DNA of 64,000 nt from Litoditis marina (taxonomy: Eukaryota > Nematoda > Chromadorea > Rhabditida > Rhabditidae), in contig OZ038437.1 of the NCBI GenBank assembly GCA_964036275.1, positions 550,001-614,000 on the forward strand. The letters are read 5' to 3'. Both the position numbers and the translations under genes were made by a program. Below the pieces are notes generated by a model. The model made no database searches, was not told the DNA's origin, and saw only the letters and a list, made by a program, of their open reading frames with translations. Positions 37,301 through 47,793 of the stretch are shown piece by piece. How positions within the stretch are numbered: the first letter of the stretch is position 1; each line of letters begins with the position of its first letter.

Positions 37301-40300
37301 ATGACAAAAATAGAAGGAGGAGGCAACTAGTATAAACTCGTGAGCGACAGCACAGTAGGAGCAAACAGGGGGAAATAATCACAGGGGAGGGGATTATCAC
37401 AGGATTACAGGTAGGAAAGGGGGTATGAGTAGAATTCACGTCACACCCATGTGCCGTTAAAATCATTTGCGTCTAATTATATTAGTAAAAGAGTATTGCC
37501 TCCGATTATCTAGAAAAACACTTCACGTATTTTCACGTGAAAAGTCGCACAGGTGTGACGCAAACTACGGTGCTCATGTTATTCGCAGAAAACTCTCGTC
37601 CATGGTGGGCGTGTTGGGGGCGAGTTGGGCGCCACTAGCCGACGGGTTGGCGACGGCGGCCGCGGCGGGCGAGGACGCGCGGCGACACGACAGAAAGGCG
37701 GCCAGGGCTATCACCAGCAGCACCACCGCCTGTATGGCCATCAGCACTACCGAAAAGGAGATCTGGAGAGAGAGGTCCACATCTATTTATCCGGCAGTCT
37801 AGTTATAGCGGTCGCTCATCCTCAAAGCAAGCCTACACGGTGTACGTTGCTCTATTCCACTGTATTTGTGGTTTTACTGCATTGCGTTTCCGTTGAAACT
37901 CGTAAATTATTACATCGAGGTAAAACTACAACTGAGCTATGGACATTCGCTAAAGCGGCGTACACTGGTTTGGAATATTGAGTCAATGATATGTCTCCTT
38001 CGCATTCGCTTGCTTTGCGTTTTTGGTTTTTATATGGTCCTCATTGGTTTCTATTGGTAGATAAATACTTTTGAACACACTATTCAATTAACATTTTTAT
38101 GTAGGTCATACCGAGGACTAGTTAGATGTTGCGTTTTCCTAAAAGCGCGATTGCTACTGCGCACGTGTGAATAATTACTAAGTATGCAATGCAAAAAGGA
38201 GCCTAGCACCTAGAAAGTACCGAAAATCCGTAGCAAGCCGCGTAAAATACGGAAGAATGCGAAAAACAGGCCAAAAGGCGGTGAAAAGACATGAATGCAG
38301 CTTGGGATCGAGAAACTTGGCCAACAGATATAACAGCTACCATTACCGCTACACCCCAACAATGCACATTTAGACAGTCAGTGACGTAGATGAAAATGAA
38401 ATGAAAACCAATATTGTCTCGTGTCCCACATGCAATTTCTCATCCCCACGTGAATCGTCCAATGTCGCTGGGCCGAATCTATTAAAACGGTAAATATCCT
38501 GATTTTGGTACAGTCACTTTTCAATAGATTCGACATCAACTACTTGATTGGTAGGATCCCCACATATGGACTAGTCACGTGAAAAAAACTTTATCAGTTC
38601 ACGTGACCACCCATCTCTGAGTGTATTCGTGTGTGACCCACATGCAGTGTTCAGTGTCGGTACCGGCGGCGATGTCGCGGCGTGACCCACTGCCAGCGAC
38701 CGGTGCGTCGGTTGAAGGCCCAGCGTCCGGCGGCCGCGGGGCGGCGCAGCAGCGGTCGCTGCGCGGACGCAAACGGCGTCCGGTGGACGGGGATGGGCAT
38801 CTGACGGACGCGGGAGAAGGCCGTGGGGCGTCTCTGGAAATGGTGGCCCCCCTGATGATGACCGACACCCATGCACTACGCGCCGCGAATTGACACGTCC
38901 GCGATGGAAGAACGGGGCAGGGTGGTGGCGAGAACCAAACTATCATATGTTATCACATCTATAAAAACAAGAGAGCACGAGGTGCAGAGAGTATATAGTC
39001 TGCCTCTCTTTAATCTACACACTTCCTAGATTCTCGCCCACCACTCCATCCTCTCTTCCATCTCGAACCAAGTCAAGGGACACCAGACAATATACATGTC
39101 ATGCAAACCAGAAGCAAAGCCAGAAGCGCACGCAAACACGCTGCCACGAAGAGTTATTTCACATCAGAGCACACCAACCAAGACAGGAAACACACTGCAC
39201 ACATTCTAACAGAGCCAACAGAGCCGAGAAAGCAGAACAGAAATTGCGTAGCTTGCCAAAGCGTGCACGGGACAGTTACTCCTTAACCATTTTTTGCACC
39301 GAAAACACCCTAAAACTTCATATACTTGTGACTGGGCCCGAGTGACAAGTATACGCAGCTTACGGGATGGCCTGGAGAATCAATAGGACAACAAATCTGT
39401 CGCCAACCACCCTTTCAGGTGCCGGTGGATCAAGGTGGAGGGAGTAAATGTAACGTGCACCAGACAGTCTATTACGCGTTTCTCCCCTTCTGAGAGAAAC
39501 CCCGTTTGAATACTTGGTTGCCGTCGAACACACTACTCAATATTGGCTGCCATTTAAGGGTTGGCAGTAAGTGGCTGACAAATGAGCAACATTGCTGCAG
39601 AGGGGGATTCATAATTACACTCAGATCAGATATTCTGCGTAGGTGAGTTTGAGGACAACTATTCATCATTGTCGTTGGTGATTGAAAAGTAAACTGAAGA
39701 AAGGTTTGGTCGGGTTAGACGCCCAAAACGTGAGAATAAGTCAATGTGTCACCACAACTTTTTCATAGGGTATTCTCGGGTACTTCCGCCCTCCTTTCTT
39801 TTCTGCACTAATAAATTTCTTTCAAATCTTTGGTTCAATAACTATTCCATTCTATCCAACGACCCCATCCACACACAAATACCACCCATTTGCCAGTCAC
39901 TTTCTTGATCTACGTGAAATATGCTCGAACCTGACTGGTCAGCTGGTGAACCTTCCCTAAGACCGTCTGGGTAATGGGTGCGGGTGTGTGCACCGGGTCG
40001 CCGGGCTGGGCAGGGTCGGCGGTTCCGTAGAGTAGAAGCGTCCAGTCGTGGAAGGTACCTGGAAGAGAGGAGAATATACATATTTCCTGGGTTCTTCTGC
40101 GGTTTTTTTTAGTATTTATACTTTTCTTTCGAATCGTTATTTCAATAAACATGTTTTTCTAAAATGCAGGTACCTATGCACATATGCAACTTATAAAAGC
40201 TCTCTACCCTCTCTTGGAGAGAATGGAAATAGAAAACTTTACGCTACACTATTTGTAGCGGAAAATGAGTTCGTTTTCGGAAAGTTTCGGGCAATTTATA

Positions 40301-43300
40301 GAAAGTTGTCTAAGTATAATTTAAGTACTCTTCAAACTCAATCTCTGGATCATTCACTGTGTGAATATAAATGAACTATGAATAGATGTTGAGCCCCCTA
40401 CCGGCAGCTGAGGGGTTGTTGGTGACACTCTCGACCATCAGAATCCAAGTTCCTCTGGGGTCCTCTCCCCATTGTTGCACTGTGAGGAAGGGCCACTTGT
40501 GGAAACCGTTGCTGTTGAAATCCTGCGAAGAGGGTAGATGAGAAAAATACAATAAAGCAAACAGTTTTACAAACAGGTTTTCCAACCCATACGAACAACT
40601 CAAACTATAATCGCACTCGTTGTTTTGGGACTTATAACGCTTGTTCATAATTCTCAAATTAACATTTCTAACACTAGCACAATATCAAACATTGGAAGAT
40701 GAACAGAGACGTGAAAAAAATAGAGGAATTACTTTTCAGGGTGAAGAAAGCCTGATGAAACATTTCCACTCACTTGAGGTCTGGGTGGCAGCAGTACAGA
40801 ACGGGTGCCGGCTGGCGAGAACAGCGTCAATTTCAGGTCACCTCTCTTCGAGAAACGAACTGTAAAATGAATGAAGCTACTACAATCATAAATACAAAAT
40901 TTGCTTAGGCAGGTTACTCTTAACATGCAAATGCAAGATGGTTGTAAGGATATTTAAGTTAAAACTCAATGCGATGAAAGTGATACCCTAACTCACGATT
41001 CAGATGAGAAATTTCGTGAAGAGCGATAAAACTTATAGCTGAAGTTGAATATAAAACTAAAAACCACCGAATTTCGTAATTAGTATAAAAGTCACGAACC
41101 AGTAGCATGCACTTGTACGTGTTCCAGGTAGAGCACGGGAGTTCCACTCTCACATCCGTTCACCTGGAAACACAGATAAGGTATAAAAACGTACACCAAG
41201 ACAGCGTACTTATCAATTCGACATCACGAAAGGGACAATATTATTACGATACAAACTTAATTTTCTCACGTATCACTGAGTCTTGTCTATTGTAAGAAGG
41301 TATTGTTGGTGTCAAAAGGGCGTTTCCTTCCTTTTCGTATTCAACTTTAGAACTCATTTGTGATTCATAAATATTCTATTCTATCCTAAACCTAAAACTA
41401 GGTATAAACCTACCTCCAACGTGAAATTCATCTGGAATCGTCCGGTGATGGGTCGCGGGTTCGGGGCAGCCAGCTTGTACTCGTAGGTACAGATGTGCTG
41501 CTCGGGCACAGACTTCCACACCTTGGCCAACTTCACCAGAGCGCCTCCGTCCATTATTCCGTAGCCGAATCTGGAACGAAGAGATAAGAAAGAATACTAC
41601 AAACTCTAGCAACGTTAGATTAGAATTCATATTCCAAACCAGAAAATTAATTTAGCTATATAAAGAAAAACGGGTTATTTCTAGCGAATAGTGATCGCTA
41701 TTGATCGAACCTTAACTCTTCACATATCATAACTCTCTATCGATTATTCTGATTTACGCTTCTCAATCTATTCTATCCTTATAACTCTTCTTTCCCACAA
41801 CTTTTCTCCATTTATCCATTCAAGTGACGTGTTCAATCGCAAATAAACTATTCTATTCTAACTCACTTATTACTGATCTGCCTTCCAACTCCGTTTGTCG
41901 ACCATCCAGGATTGTTCAGAAGCGGCTTCGCGGAAGCCGTTCGCAACACACAATGTTGCATGTCTCTCCACGTCATTTGAGGACTGAAAAAAAAGAAGAT
42001 CAAAATGATCGGATGTTACCGTACGTATACATTAGGGTTGTTAAAGCCTAACTCGAATTTCGAAAAAACGCGAAATAACTCGAAATTTCGAGTTTCGAGT
42101 TCGACTCGAAACTCGAAAAACTCGAAATCTCCAAAACTCGAGTAACTCGAAACTCGAAAAACTCGGTTTTTCTCCAAACTCGAAAAACTCGAAACTCGAA
42201 AAACTCGAAATTTTTGAAACTCGAAAAGTTCGAGTTTTCGAGTTTCGAGTTTGGCCTCGTCCCAAGTCAGAAATATTGGACGAATGAGCGTTTCACAGCA
42301 CTTTTTTCGCTATTTCAAACATAAAATGCTTCTTTTTTCACGATTCTCGCCTAATCACGAGAAAAAAATCGAATTTCTCGAAAAATTCTTATTTGTTCAG
42401 CTCGATAAAATCCTAAAACTTAACGACCAAACTCGAAACTCGAAAATCGAGTTTTTCGAGTTCAACTCGAAACTCGAAAACTCGGTTTTTTTTGAAACGC
42501 TGAAAACTCGAACTCGAAAAACTCGAAATTCCCAAAACTCGAATAACTCGAAACTCGAAAAACTCGTTTTTTCCCAAAACTCGAAAAACTCGAAACTCGA
42601 AATTTCAAACTCGATTAACAACCCTAGTATACATACTATACAGTCGCAGTTATTGTACTTTATTTATTTCTAATGTACTGATTTACTTCACTTGCGTAAT
42701 AAACTGATTCAGTGTAATTATCATAACAGTGCACAAATCCCAACACGTACTTGGCCTCGAGGGCGAGAGCAATGATGCCAGCCGCTAGCGGAGCCGAGGC
42801 ACTCGTTCCCGTGTGCTGTTTGGTACAACCGGACGGCACGTCGACAGTTACCTAAAAGGATGATCAACATTACAATAGGGCTCAATATCATACAGGAGGC
42901 GACTTTGTTGTCCACATAAATATAATGAAAATCAGCTTTTTTACTTGGGTATAAACTGAAAAAACACGGTGTAATGTTCGATTTTTATCAGTAAAGTGCA
43001 GCATCCAACAAAGTCGCCCCACGTTTGGTTCAATTTTCCAAAGCAAGTCTATACGGTGTATGTCGCCCTATCCCACTATGTCTGAGGTTCGATCCTGTTG
43101 TTTGTGGGTCGAAATTGGTATACAATGGAGTATCGAGATCGATAGTGTAGATGATCACCACCTATGTCCGGTGGTGATCAGATATATAGTTAAGCTCAAA
43201 GATTCTCCGTTTACGACACTTTACTACAGTACCATACACCATCGTACAGTACCACTTTCCAGTTTGTTACAGCACCATTATACAGAGGAGCAGTACCATA

Positions 43301-46300
43301 ATACAGTCTCTACGAAGCAGCAACAACTCACGATAGCCGGCTGATTGATGTTGGCCGAGCTGTAGGTGGTGGCGATTGACGAGGGACACTCCTCCAGATA
43401 CCAGGGACGATGGTTGTCGTAGGTGGCCGAGGAGATGGACAGAGTGTACACGGAGGTCGTGTAGCCGTCCGCCGAACACGAGTCTTGTCTGTAAAGGTAT
43501 GTAATTACAAATGTGTATATGGACCATAGGTGCGATACCCCGGTTAGCTAACTGGAGGATCCTTAACGAAAAGTTTTTTTTTTTAACTGGGCTAGGGGGG
43601 ATCAATAACTATTGTGATAATGTTGGGTTTATCGGGTAATTACCTAGGGGTGACCTATAACCTTGCATCTTTTCTGTGGAGGGGATGTTTAACTGTTCAA
43701 CTCCCCGAACCGACACTATCGCATCTATGATAAGGTCTAGGGTTCTTAAAGTTGAACTCGAAACTCGAAATGTTCGAGTCTAGCAAACTTTGTAAAAATC
43801 GAAATTTTGAACTCGATGAATAACCCCAATATCAATGCTAATAAGAATCGAGTTTCGAGTGCGGAAGTTTTTCAGATGTTATATACGTGATGGAAACGAA
43901 TTGAATTTTCGTAATATACTGTAAGTACAAGTACGGATGAAAAACTATACCTAGAACCGCCATTTCCACTGGCCCACACAAAGATGTTCCCCTTTCCACC
44001 GCGTCCGTTCTTGATTCCCCGATAGAAGGCCTCGCGGGCCAATGGACCCGGGCCGTCGAACGTCTTTCCGTCGTCCTCAGGGCCCCAACTCGCGGAGTAG
44101 ATGTCGATGTGGTCCTGGAAAAACAGAGTTGTTAAATAAAAAACATATTGTTAATTTTCCTCTTATATAATATATATGTAATTAAATCAATCAACCAAAT
44201 GATTGTGTGCGCGGTGGCGCCCGATACACCAGAATTCAATCCTTCTCTACACCGTATCTTCATGGTGTTTGCTAATCTGGAGAAACTTTGCCGTTTTTGA
44301 ATGCAAATTCATGAAATTTCAGTAAGTAGATAAAAAAGGAGGTCCTCTCTGTATAATAGTGAATAGTCCCACTTCACACTACCTACCTGGTTGAGCGAAA
44401 GAGAAGCGGCTTCCACACTGTCCGAGACAGCTCCGTCCAACATTCGTACCTACAAATATATCATTGAACAGATCAAAATATCATATTTTTCAATCTAAAC
44501 AGAGACCCAACCACCATATCATCGCGAAACTGTGGTTCTATGAGTTGTTTCTTCCCAAATTACGAAATTTGACGTATTTGAAGAGAAAAACGAATTCTTT
44601 TTCGAAGAATAGGCACACCTTACTGGTGTATGAACTAACCCCGCCAATCCGGGACTTGTAGGCGACTCCGACTCCGCACTGGGTGTTGTCCGCGATGGCA
44701 GCCACCTCTCCGGCACATCGGGTTCCATGTCTGAAACAAGTAATTGATTATTGATTTTATACAAGTCCCCCTATTATTACACTTTTCAACAATAGCGAGT
44801 GAAAATGTTACAGTTTTCATGCTGTCTCCAGATGTCAGGAAAGCAAAAAATAATAAATGCTGTTCCATTTTGCGTAGTAAACAATGTAAACAACAACTTT
44901 ATCGTCATTAATAAAACCAACTTGTTGTCTCCGTTATTCTGTGGCATGGGATCCGAGTCGTGGTCGTTGATATCGGCACTGGCTAGGGGGTCATAGTTGG
45001 CTAGAAGGTCCGGGTGATCTCTGTAAAAGGAACAAGTATATGTCATCTCCCTCTTCCACATTTTCTCTCTCTCTCTTCTACATTTCTCTCTCTCCTATTC
45101 ATGCTTACTGGTTAGGTAATCTTGACTAAACAGTCTCAAAAAATGAGCTACTCTTATTGACAAACTTAGAGTGTTGCCCACTTTCATAAAGATTTTAAAA
45201 TAAGATGTGATTACAACAACATTCGACATGTTCATCATTGCTGGACATATGCCTCTATTTTCGATTCTTTCATCGATTATAGAAGGGAAGCAAATCACCA
45301 TAAAAAAAAACGAAAGGTGCCTACCTCTGAATTCCGTCATCCAGAATAGAGATGGACACATTGCGTCCGGCATATCCGAGCATCCACGCCTCGCGCACAT
45401 TCATGTCGTAGCCACCGACCGCTCGACCAGTCTGAAAAAAAGAGAATAAAATACCAATAAAATAGAATACTATTACTGATTGCTGATAATCTTTCCTATA
45501 CTCGTATCCCGTCGGGATGTGAGAGCAGATAAATACCGTGTCGTGCACGAACGTTTTCATCGATATACTGTAATTTTATCGAAACACTAGTCTTGAATAC
45601 AATGAAGAAATGCCCGTCGCTGAGCAAAACAAAAGATACAATACAAACAAAGCAAATAAGAACTCACCAGATACCACTGATCCTTGTACAAGGGGTCCTT
45701 GAACGGGAGATGAGGTATCTCGACAGGGGCCTGTGACTGGGGGGACTGGCGTCGCTGTTTATGGCGAGAGTCCCCGACGTTGCCGTCCCGTCGCGAGAAA
45801 CTCGACACAGTGTCTCGCTTAGATGGATCGTGATCCGGGTCCTGAACGGAGGGGATAAGATAACAAAATGACAAAGAACCGGCAACTTAGCCAAGATCGC
45901 CGGAAAAACAACGTAATTTTGTGTAATTTTCGGAAAAATAATGTTTAATGTAATGTTTTTGGGAAAATAATGTTCTTCTTACTGAGCCCTGTGCAACTAA
46001 AGATTTTGGAAATAGAGAATAGTATGTGTGATTACTCCAGTTCTGCCGAAAACTAGACTCTATATACCCCAGTACTGTCCAAATAGTGAGCAAAATTAAA
46101 AAAAAACAATTCTCTGTTCAAATAAGTATATAAATGAATGGAAAAAGATTTTTCGTGTATGATGTCATGCCACGAACCTGATCATCGTTGTGGACGTAGT
46201 CTCGTTTCGTCCTCCGCTTCGTCCGCTGCTCCTGCGCCCATTCGATGGCAGGATGGGACTGAAAAACGAAACAAAATTAAGGTTACAAAAAGTGTTAAAA

Positions 46301-47793
46301 AAGTTTCACATGATAGAAAAAACAAAGTGAGCAGGTGTGATCAAATAATGTGAAAGCACAGTACTTTCGTCACGGATCATGTTTTCTCAATAGTATGTGG
46401 TCCCAAAAAACCACATACGTCGATCGAAATCTGCGAAAAGTGAGCATCGGTCAGTATCGAAACTGGCGGATATTTTACGTATGAAATAGATGCATAAACC
46501 AAGAAAACTCACATCTAACCGCTCGTGAATCGATCTTTTATGACGTCGCGACCTCGTATCATCGGAATGATACAAGAAATAATGGTTGTCCAGAAAAGTT
46601 TCGCCCTGAAAAGATGAAGGTATCAAATGATGGTCCTGAAATGTGTCGATAAATAAAAATAACCGATGAATTCGTCTCGCGACCCCAGCTTTAATATCAC
46701 AATAATTATTTGCGACCCGCCCTTAAATGAGATTCCTTTGTGATAAATGCTCCATGACCTGCATTATATTATGATTTATCATAACAAAACGTTACCACTA
46801 ATAATAACCTTAATACTAAGAACCCACCCTACATGCATAATGCATTCCATGGTAGGCGGCAATCTTCCGTGCCAACGTGACATCTTGTTCCGTAACTCCC
46901 TACACACCCTAACTCTAAACCCTAGTCCTTAACATGCAATGCATTTTCATGATAAAACGTTAACACTAATATGAAGCACCCATCCTAGCAAGCATTCTAT
47001 TATCATGATAAAACATTAACACTTAAGAACGTACCCTAACATGCATTCCATGGTCGGCGGCAATCTTCCGTGCCAACGCGTCATCCCGTTTAGCTAACCG
47101 GATTACCGTGTGAGTAGGCGCCGGACACGTATCTTCGTCCACACAAATCTGCAACAAATAGAAATAGAAAAGGGACATAGATCAGCGACACTCACGTGAT
47201 GCTGGCGGTGGAGCACAATTCATCCACCTTCATGAGAAACTCATATGAGTTTCATGTAACTAGTGTACTCTGTACTGGTTCCACAGTTCCGAAACTATTA
47301 CGGTTCTATCTATTTATCCAATCACATGACTCATATCCTAATAGTACTTGCCCCCTCATAAACATCTCAACCCGGGGGACAAGGAGGGCCATTTGTTCTG
47401 GGAACACATGTCTCATGTGACCAGACCGAACGGACATATTGCACTAATAATGGGCCCTCTCACTCATTTATAAACAAACCGAGAACGGCGATTTGCAATA
47501 AGAAATTATGTTTATTACGAACTAGACAGGGCATACAAAATCAGAGAAATTAGAAAGTAGTTTTTTTTTTCATTACCTTGTTTCGAATTCGATTTATCAA
47601 TAAAAATTCTAATTGGTTACTTCTAATTGTTTCTACATAATTTTTCTCAATGTCAGGCCGGCAGAAGCGTAATTGCTGGTGAAATAGACAAAATAACGAA
47701 AAACGAATAACAACTCACCGAATCATGTTCTATCGCATGTGTACAGCTGAGTGAGGATAGAACCAATAGGAAGATGGTACCCGTTTTATACAT
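31327..47793 (-). CDS. Furin-type proprotein convertase, long Cys-rich membrane isoform
   Basis: Minus-strand exons: 47719-47793, 47035-47148, 46513-46605, 46178-46258, 45668-45841, 45325-45431, 44922-45020, 44640-44730, 44387-44449, 43951-44114, 43332-43488, 42751-42851, 41867-41983, 41414-41570, 41100-41163, 40774-40859, 40402-40522, 39931-40058, 34172-34332, 33406-33496, 32961-33063, 32600-32725, 32121-32225, 31782-31935, 31327-31459. Together 954 aa. Order: signal peptide (1-20), prodomain with internal site RSRRHKR and cleavage site RRTKR-D, S8 protease domain (Asp210 in ILDDGIQ, His249 in HGTRCAGE, oxyanion Asn350 in ASGNGG, Ser423 in GTSASAP), P domain (about 480-655), Cys-rich furin repeats, one membrane helix, and a cytosolic tail with YTPL and the acidic cluster [10 protein letters not shown], as in furin TGN sorting. 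It cleaves precursors after paired basic residues in the secretory pathway. Exon 18 ends in phase 0 and can join three alternative 3' ends. Confidence 0.95.
33128..33206 (+). other. tRNA-like sequence, possible SINE head
   Basis: GGGCTGAGTGGTAGTGTGG resembles a pol III A box, and GGGATCGATCC about 60 bp later resembles a B box. The outer ends TAGT/ACTA can pair, and GTCTG CA CAGAC can form a small stem. The cloverleaf is not complete, so this is not a functional tRNA call. It lies in a furin intron. Confidence 0.3.
33775..33880 (+). repeat. Dispersed TGTAGTTTGATC-type repeat (furin intron copy)
   Basis: Reads GCTGCCCTATCCCGCAGTG, TTCGTAGTCCGATCCCGTTG, CTTTTCGGTCCAAATTCGTA and, about 40 bp on, GCATCAAACTAC. 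This is the fullest match to the family consensus: a GCCCTATCCC block, TGTAGTTTGATCC, a CGTTGCTTTTCGGTCGAAAT block, then the inverse GATCAAACTACA. Confidence 0.6.
34037..34065 (-). pseudogene. Copy of the 3' end of furin exon 19
   Basis: 29 bp with two differences from the end of the real exon (34172-34200), including the donor ACGTAC on the plus strand. It encodes a copy of [10 protein letters not shown] followed by a GTACGT donor, but lacks the rest of the exon. Confidence 0.65.
34451..34492 (-). pseudogene. Degenerate copy of the 5' end of furin exon 19
   Basis: Resembles 34281-34335 (GATGTCAGTTCTCC and CTCGTAGCCTTCTGTCT against GATGTCAGGTCTCC and CTCGTAGTCTTCGGTCT), with a short deletion and changed frame. 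With 34037-34065 it places partial exon copies on both sides of the intact exon 19. Confidence 0.5.
34647..34852. mobile_element. GGTTGC/GCAACC foldback element, copy 2
   Basis: Termini TTACACAAGCAACC and GGTTGCATGTGTAA with the same internal GCAACC/GGTTGC words as 29904-30190, but shorter. It lies in the large furin intron between the P-domain exon 18 and Cys-rich exon 19. Confidence 0.8.
34853..37220. other. Furin intron 18, lower part, no exon recognised
   Basis: Contains a CT-rich stretch around 35390-35560 that makes a long low-complexity frame on the minus strand (35118-35609). I do not regard this as coding. Nothing else supported. Confidence 0.4.
37221..37226 (-). terminator. Poly(A) signal for the short membrane furin isoform
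   Basis: AATAAA on the minus strand, about 350 nt past the stop of the alternative terminal exon at 37574-37762. It supports that exon being a true 3' end. Confidence 0.45.
37574..37762 (-). CDS. Alternative furin terminal exon: short transmembrane tail
   Basis: A CTCTCTCCAG acceptor opens a phase-0 frame of 62 codons plus stop, the phase left by furin exon 18. It encodes a hydrophobic helix ([20 protein letters not shown]), then a Cys-Arg-Arg stop-transfer, an Ala/Pro/Ser-rich tail and the end [10 protein letters not shown] protein of 726 aa would result, with catalytic and P domains tethered to the membrane but no Cys-rich region. The sequence is GC-richer than its intronic surroundings, as expected of coding DNA. 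Usage is inferred; transcripts would decide. Confidence 0.7.
   Translation of the reverse strand: MSFSVVLMAIQAVVLLVIALAAFLSCRRASSPAAAAVANPSASGAQLAPNTPTMDESFLRIT
38573..38607. repeat. Short hairpin with E-box arms
   Basis: GTCACGTGAA and TTCACGTGAC form an inverted repeat around a 14-15 bp A/T-rich loop, about 45-80 nt past the stop of the alternative furin exon at 38651-38833. Confidence 0.7.
38651..38833 (-). CDS. Alternative furin terminal exon: Arg/Pro-rich soluble tail
   Basis: A CCATTTCCAG acceptor opens a phase-0 frame of 60 codons plus stop, again matching furin exon 18. The peptide is strongly basic (starts [15 protein letters not shown], contains [11 protein letters not shown], ends RHRRRYRH) with no membrane helix. 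The product would be a soluble convertase of 724 aa with a cationic tail, perhaps for binding heparan sulphate, as known for the Cys-rich tails of PACE4 and PC5A (analogy only). The other two frames of this GC-rich island are also open, so frame choice rests on phase and on the Trp/Phe content. Confidence 0.55.
   Translation of the reverse strand, partial: RRPTAFSRVRQMPIPVHRTPFASAQRPLLRRPAAAGRWAFNRRTGRWQWVTPRHRRRYRH
41370..41395 (+). repeat. Degenerate (TATTC)n retroposon tail
   Basis: CATAAATATTCTATTCTATC resembles the tails at 24,013-24,142. A similar fragment is at 41,843-41,862. Both are in furin introns. Confidence 0.35.
42033..42626. mobile_element. hAT-like MITE with ACTCGAAA repeats and 8-bp TSD
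   Basis: A 594-bp element with termini TAGGGTTGTTAA and TTAACAACCCTA, flanked by the exact 8-bp direct repeat GTATACAT (42025-42032 and 42627-42634). Both arms consist of ACTCGAAA/TTTCGAGT words; the centre (about 42,250-42,410) is unique. No transposase. An 8-bp duplication and TAGGG termini fit the hAT superfamily. It lies in the furin intron between exons 12 and 13. Confidence 0.85.
43036..43120 (+). repeat. Dispersed TGTAGTTTGATC-type repeat, diverged copy
   Basis: AAGCAAGTCTATACGGTGTA, GTCGCCCTATCCCACTATG, then GAGGTTCGATCCTGTTG. In this copy the core reads GGTTCGATCC, identical to a pol III B box. It is in the furin intron between exons 11 and 12. Confidence 0.5.
43738..43828. mobile_element. 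Short decayed relative of the ACTCGAAA MITE
   Basis: Starts TAGGGTTCTTAAAG, contains AACTCGAAACTCGAAAT, and ends ACTCGATGAATAACCCCA. No matching flanking duplication. Probably an internally deleted copy of the 42033-42626 family. Confidence 0.5.
46760..47034. repeat. Tandem duplicated segment carrying a copy of part of furin exon 2
   Basis: Three diverged copies of a block with CATGATAAAACGTTAACACT and AAGAACCCACCCTA. The first includes 46841-46885, a close copy of 47042-47088 within exon 2 (GCATTCCATGG, GGCGGCAATCTTCCGTGCCA). The exon copy has an interrupted frame and lacks the exon's 5' half, so it is a pseudo-exon in intron 2. Confidence 0.65.

Noticed and set aside
38599..38946. Two other open minus-strand frames over the GC-rich island
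   Set aside because: They do not match the phase left by furin exon 18 at the CCATTTCCAG acceptor and are open mainly because of high GC content.
43527..43600. tRNA-like GATACCCCGGTTAGCTAACTGG
   Set aside because: No A/B-box order and no acceptor pairing; only a chance resemblance.
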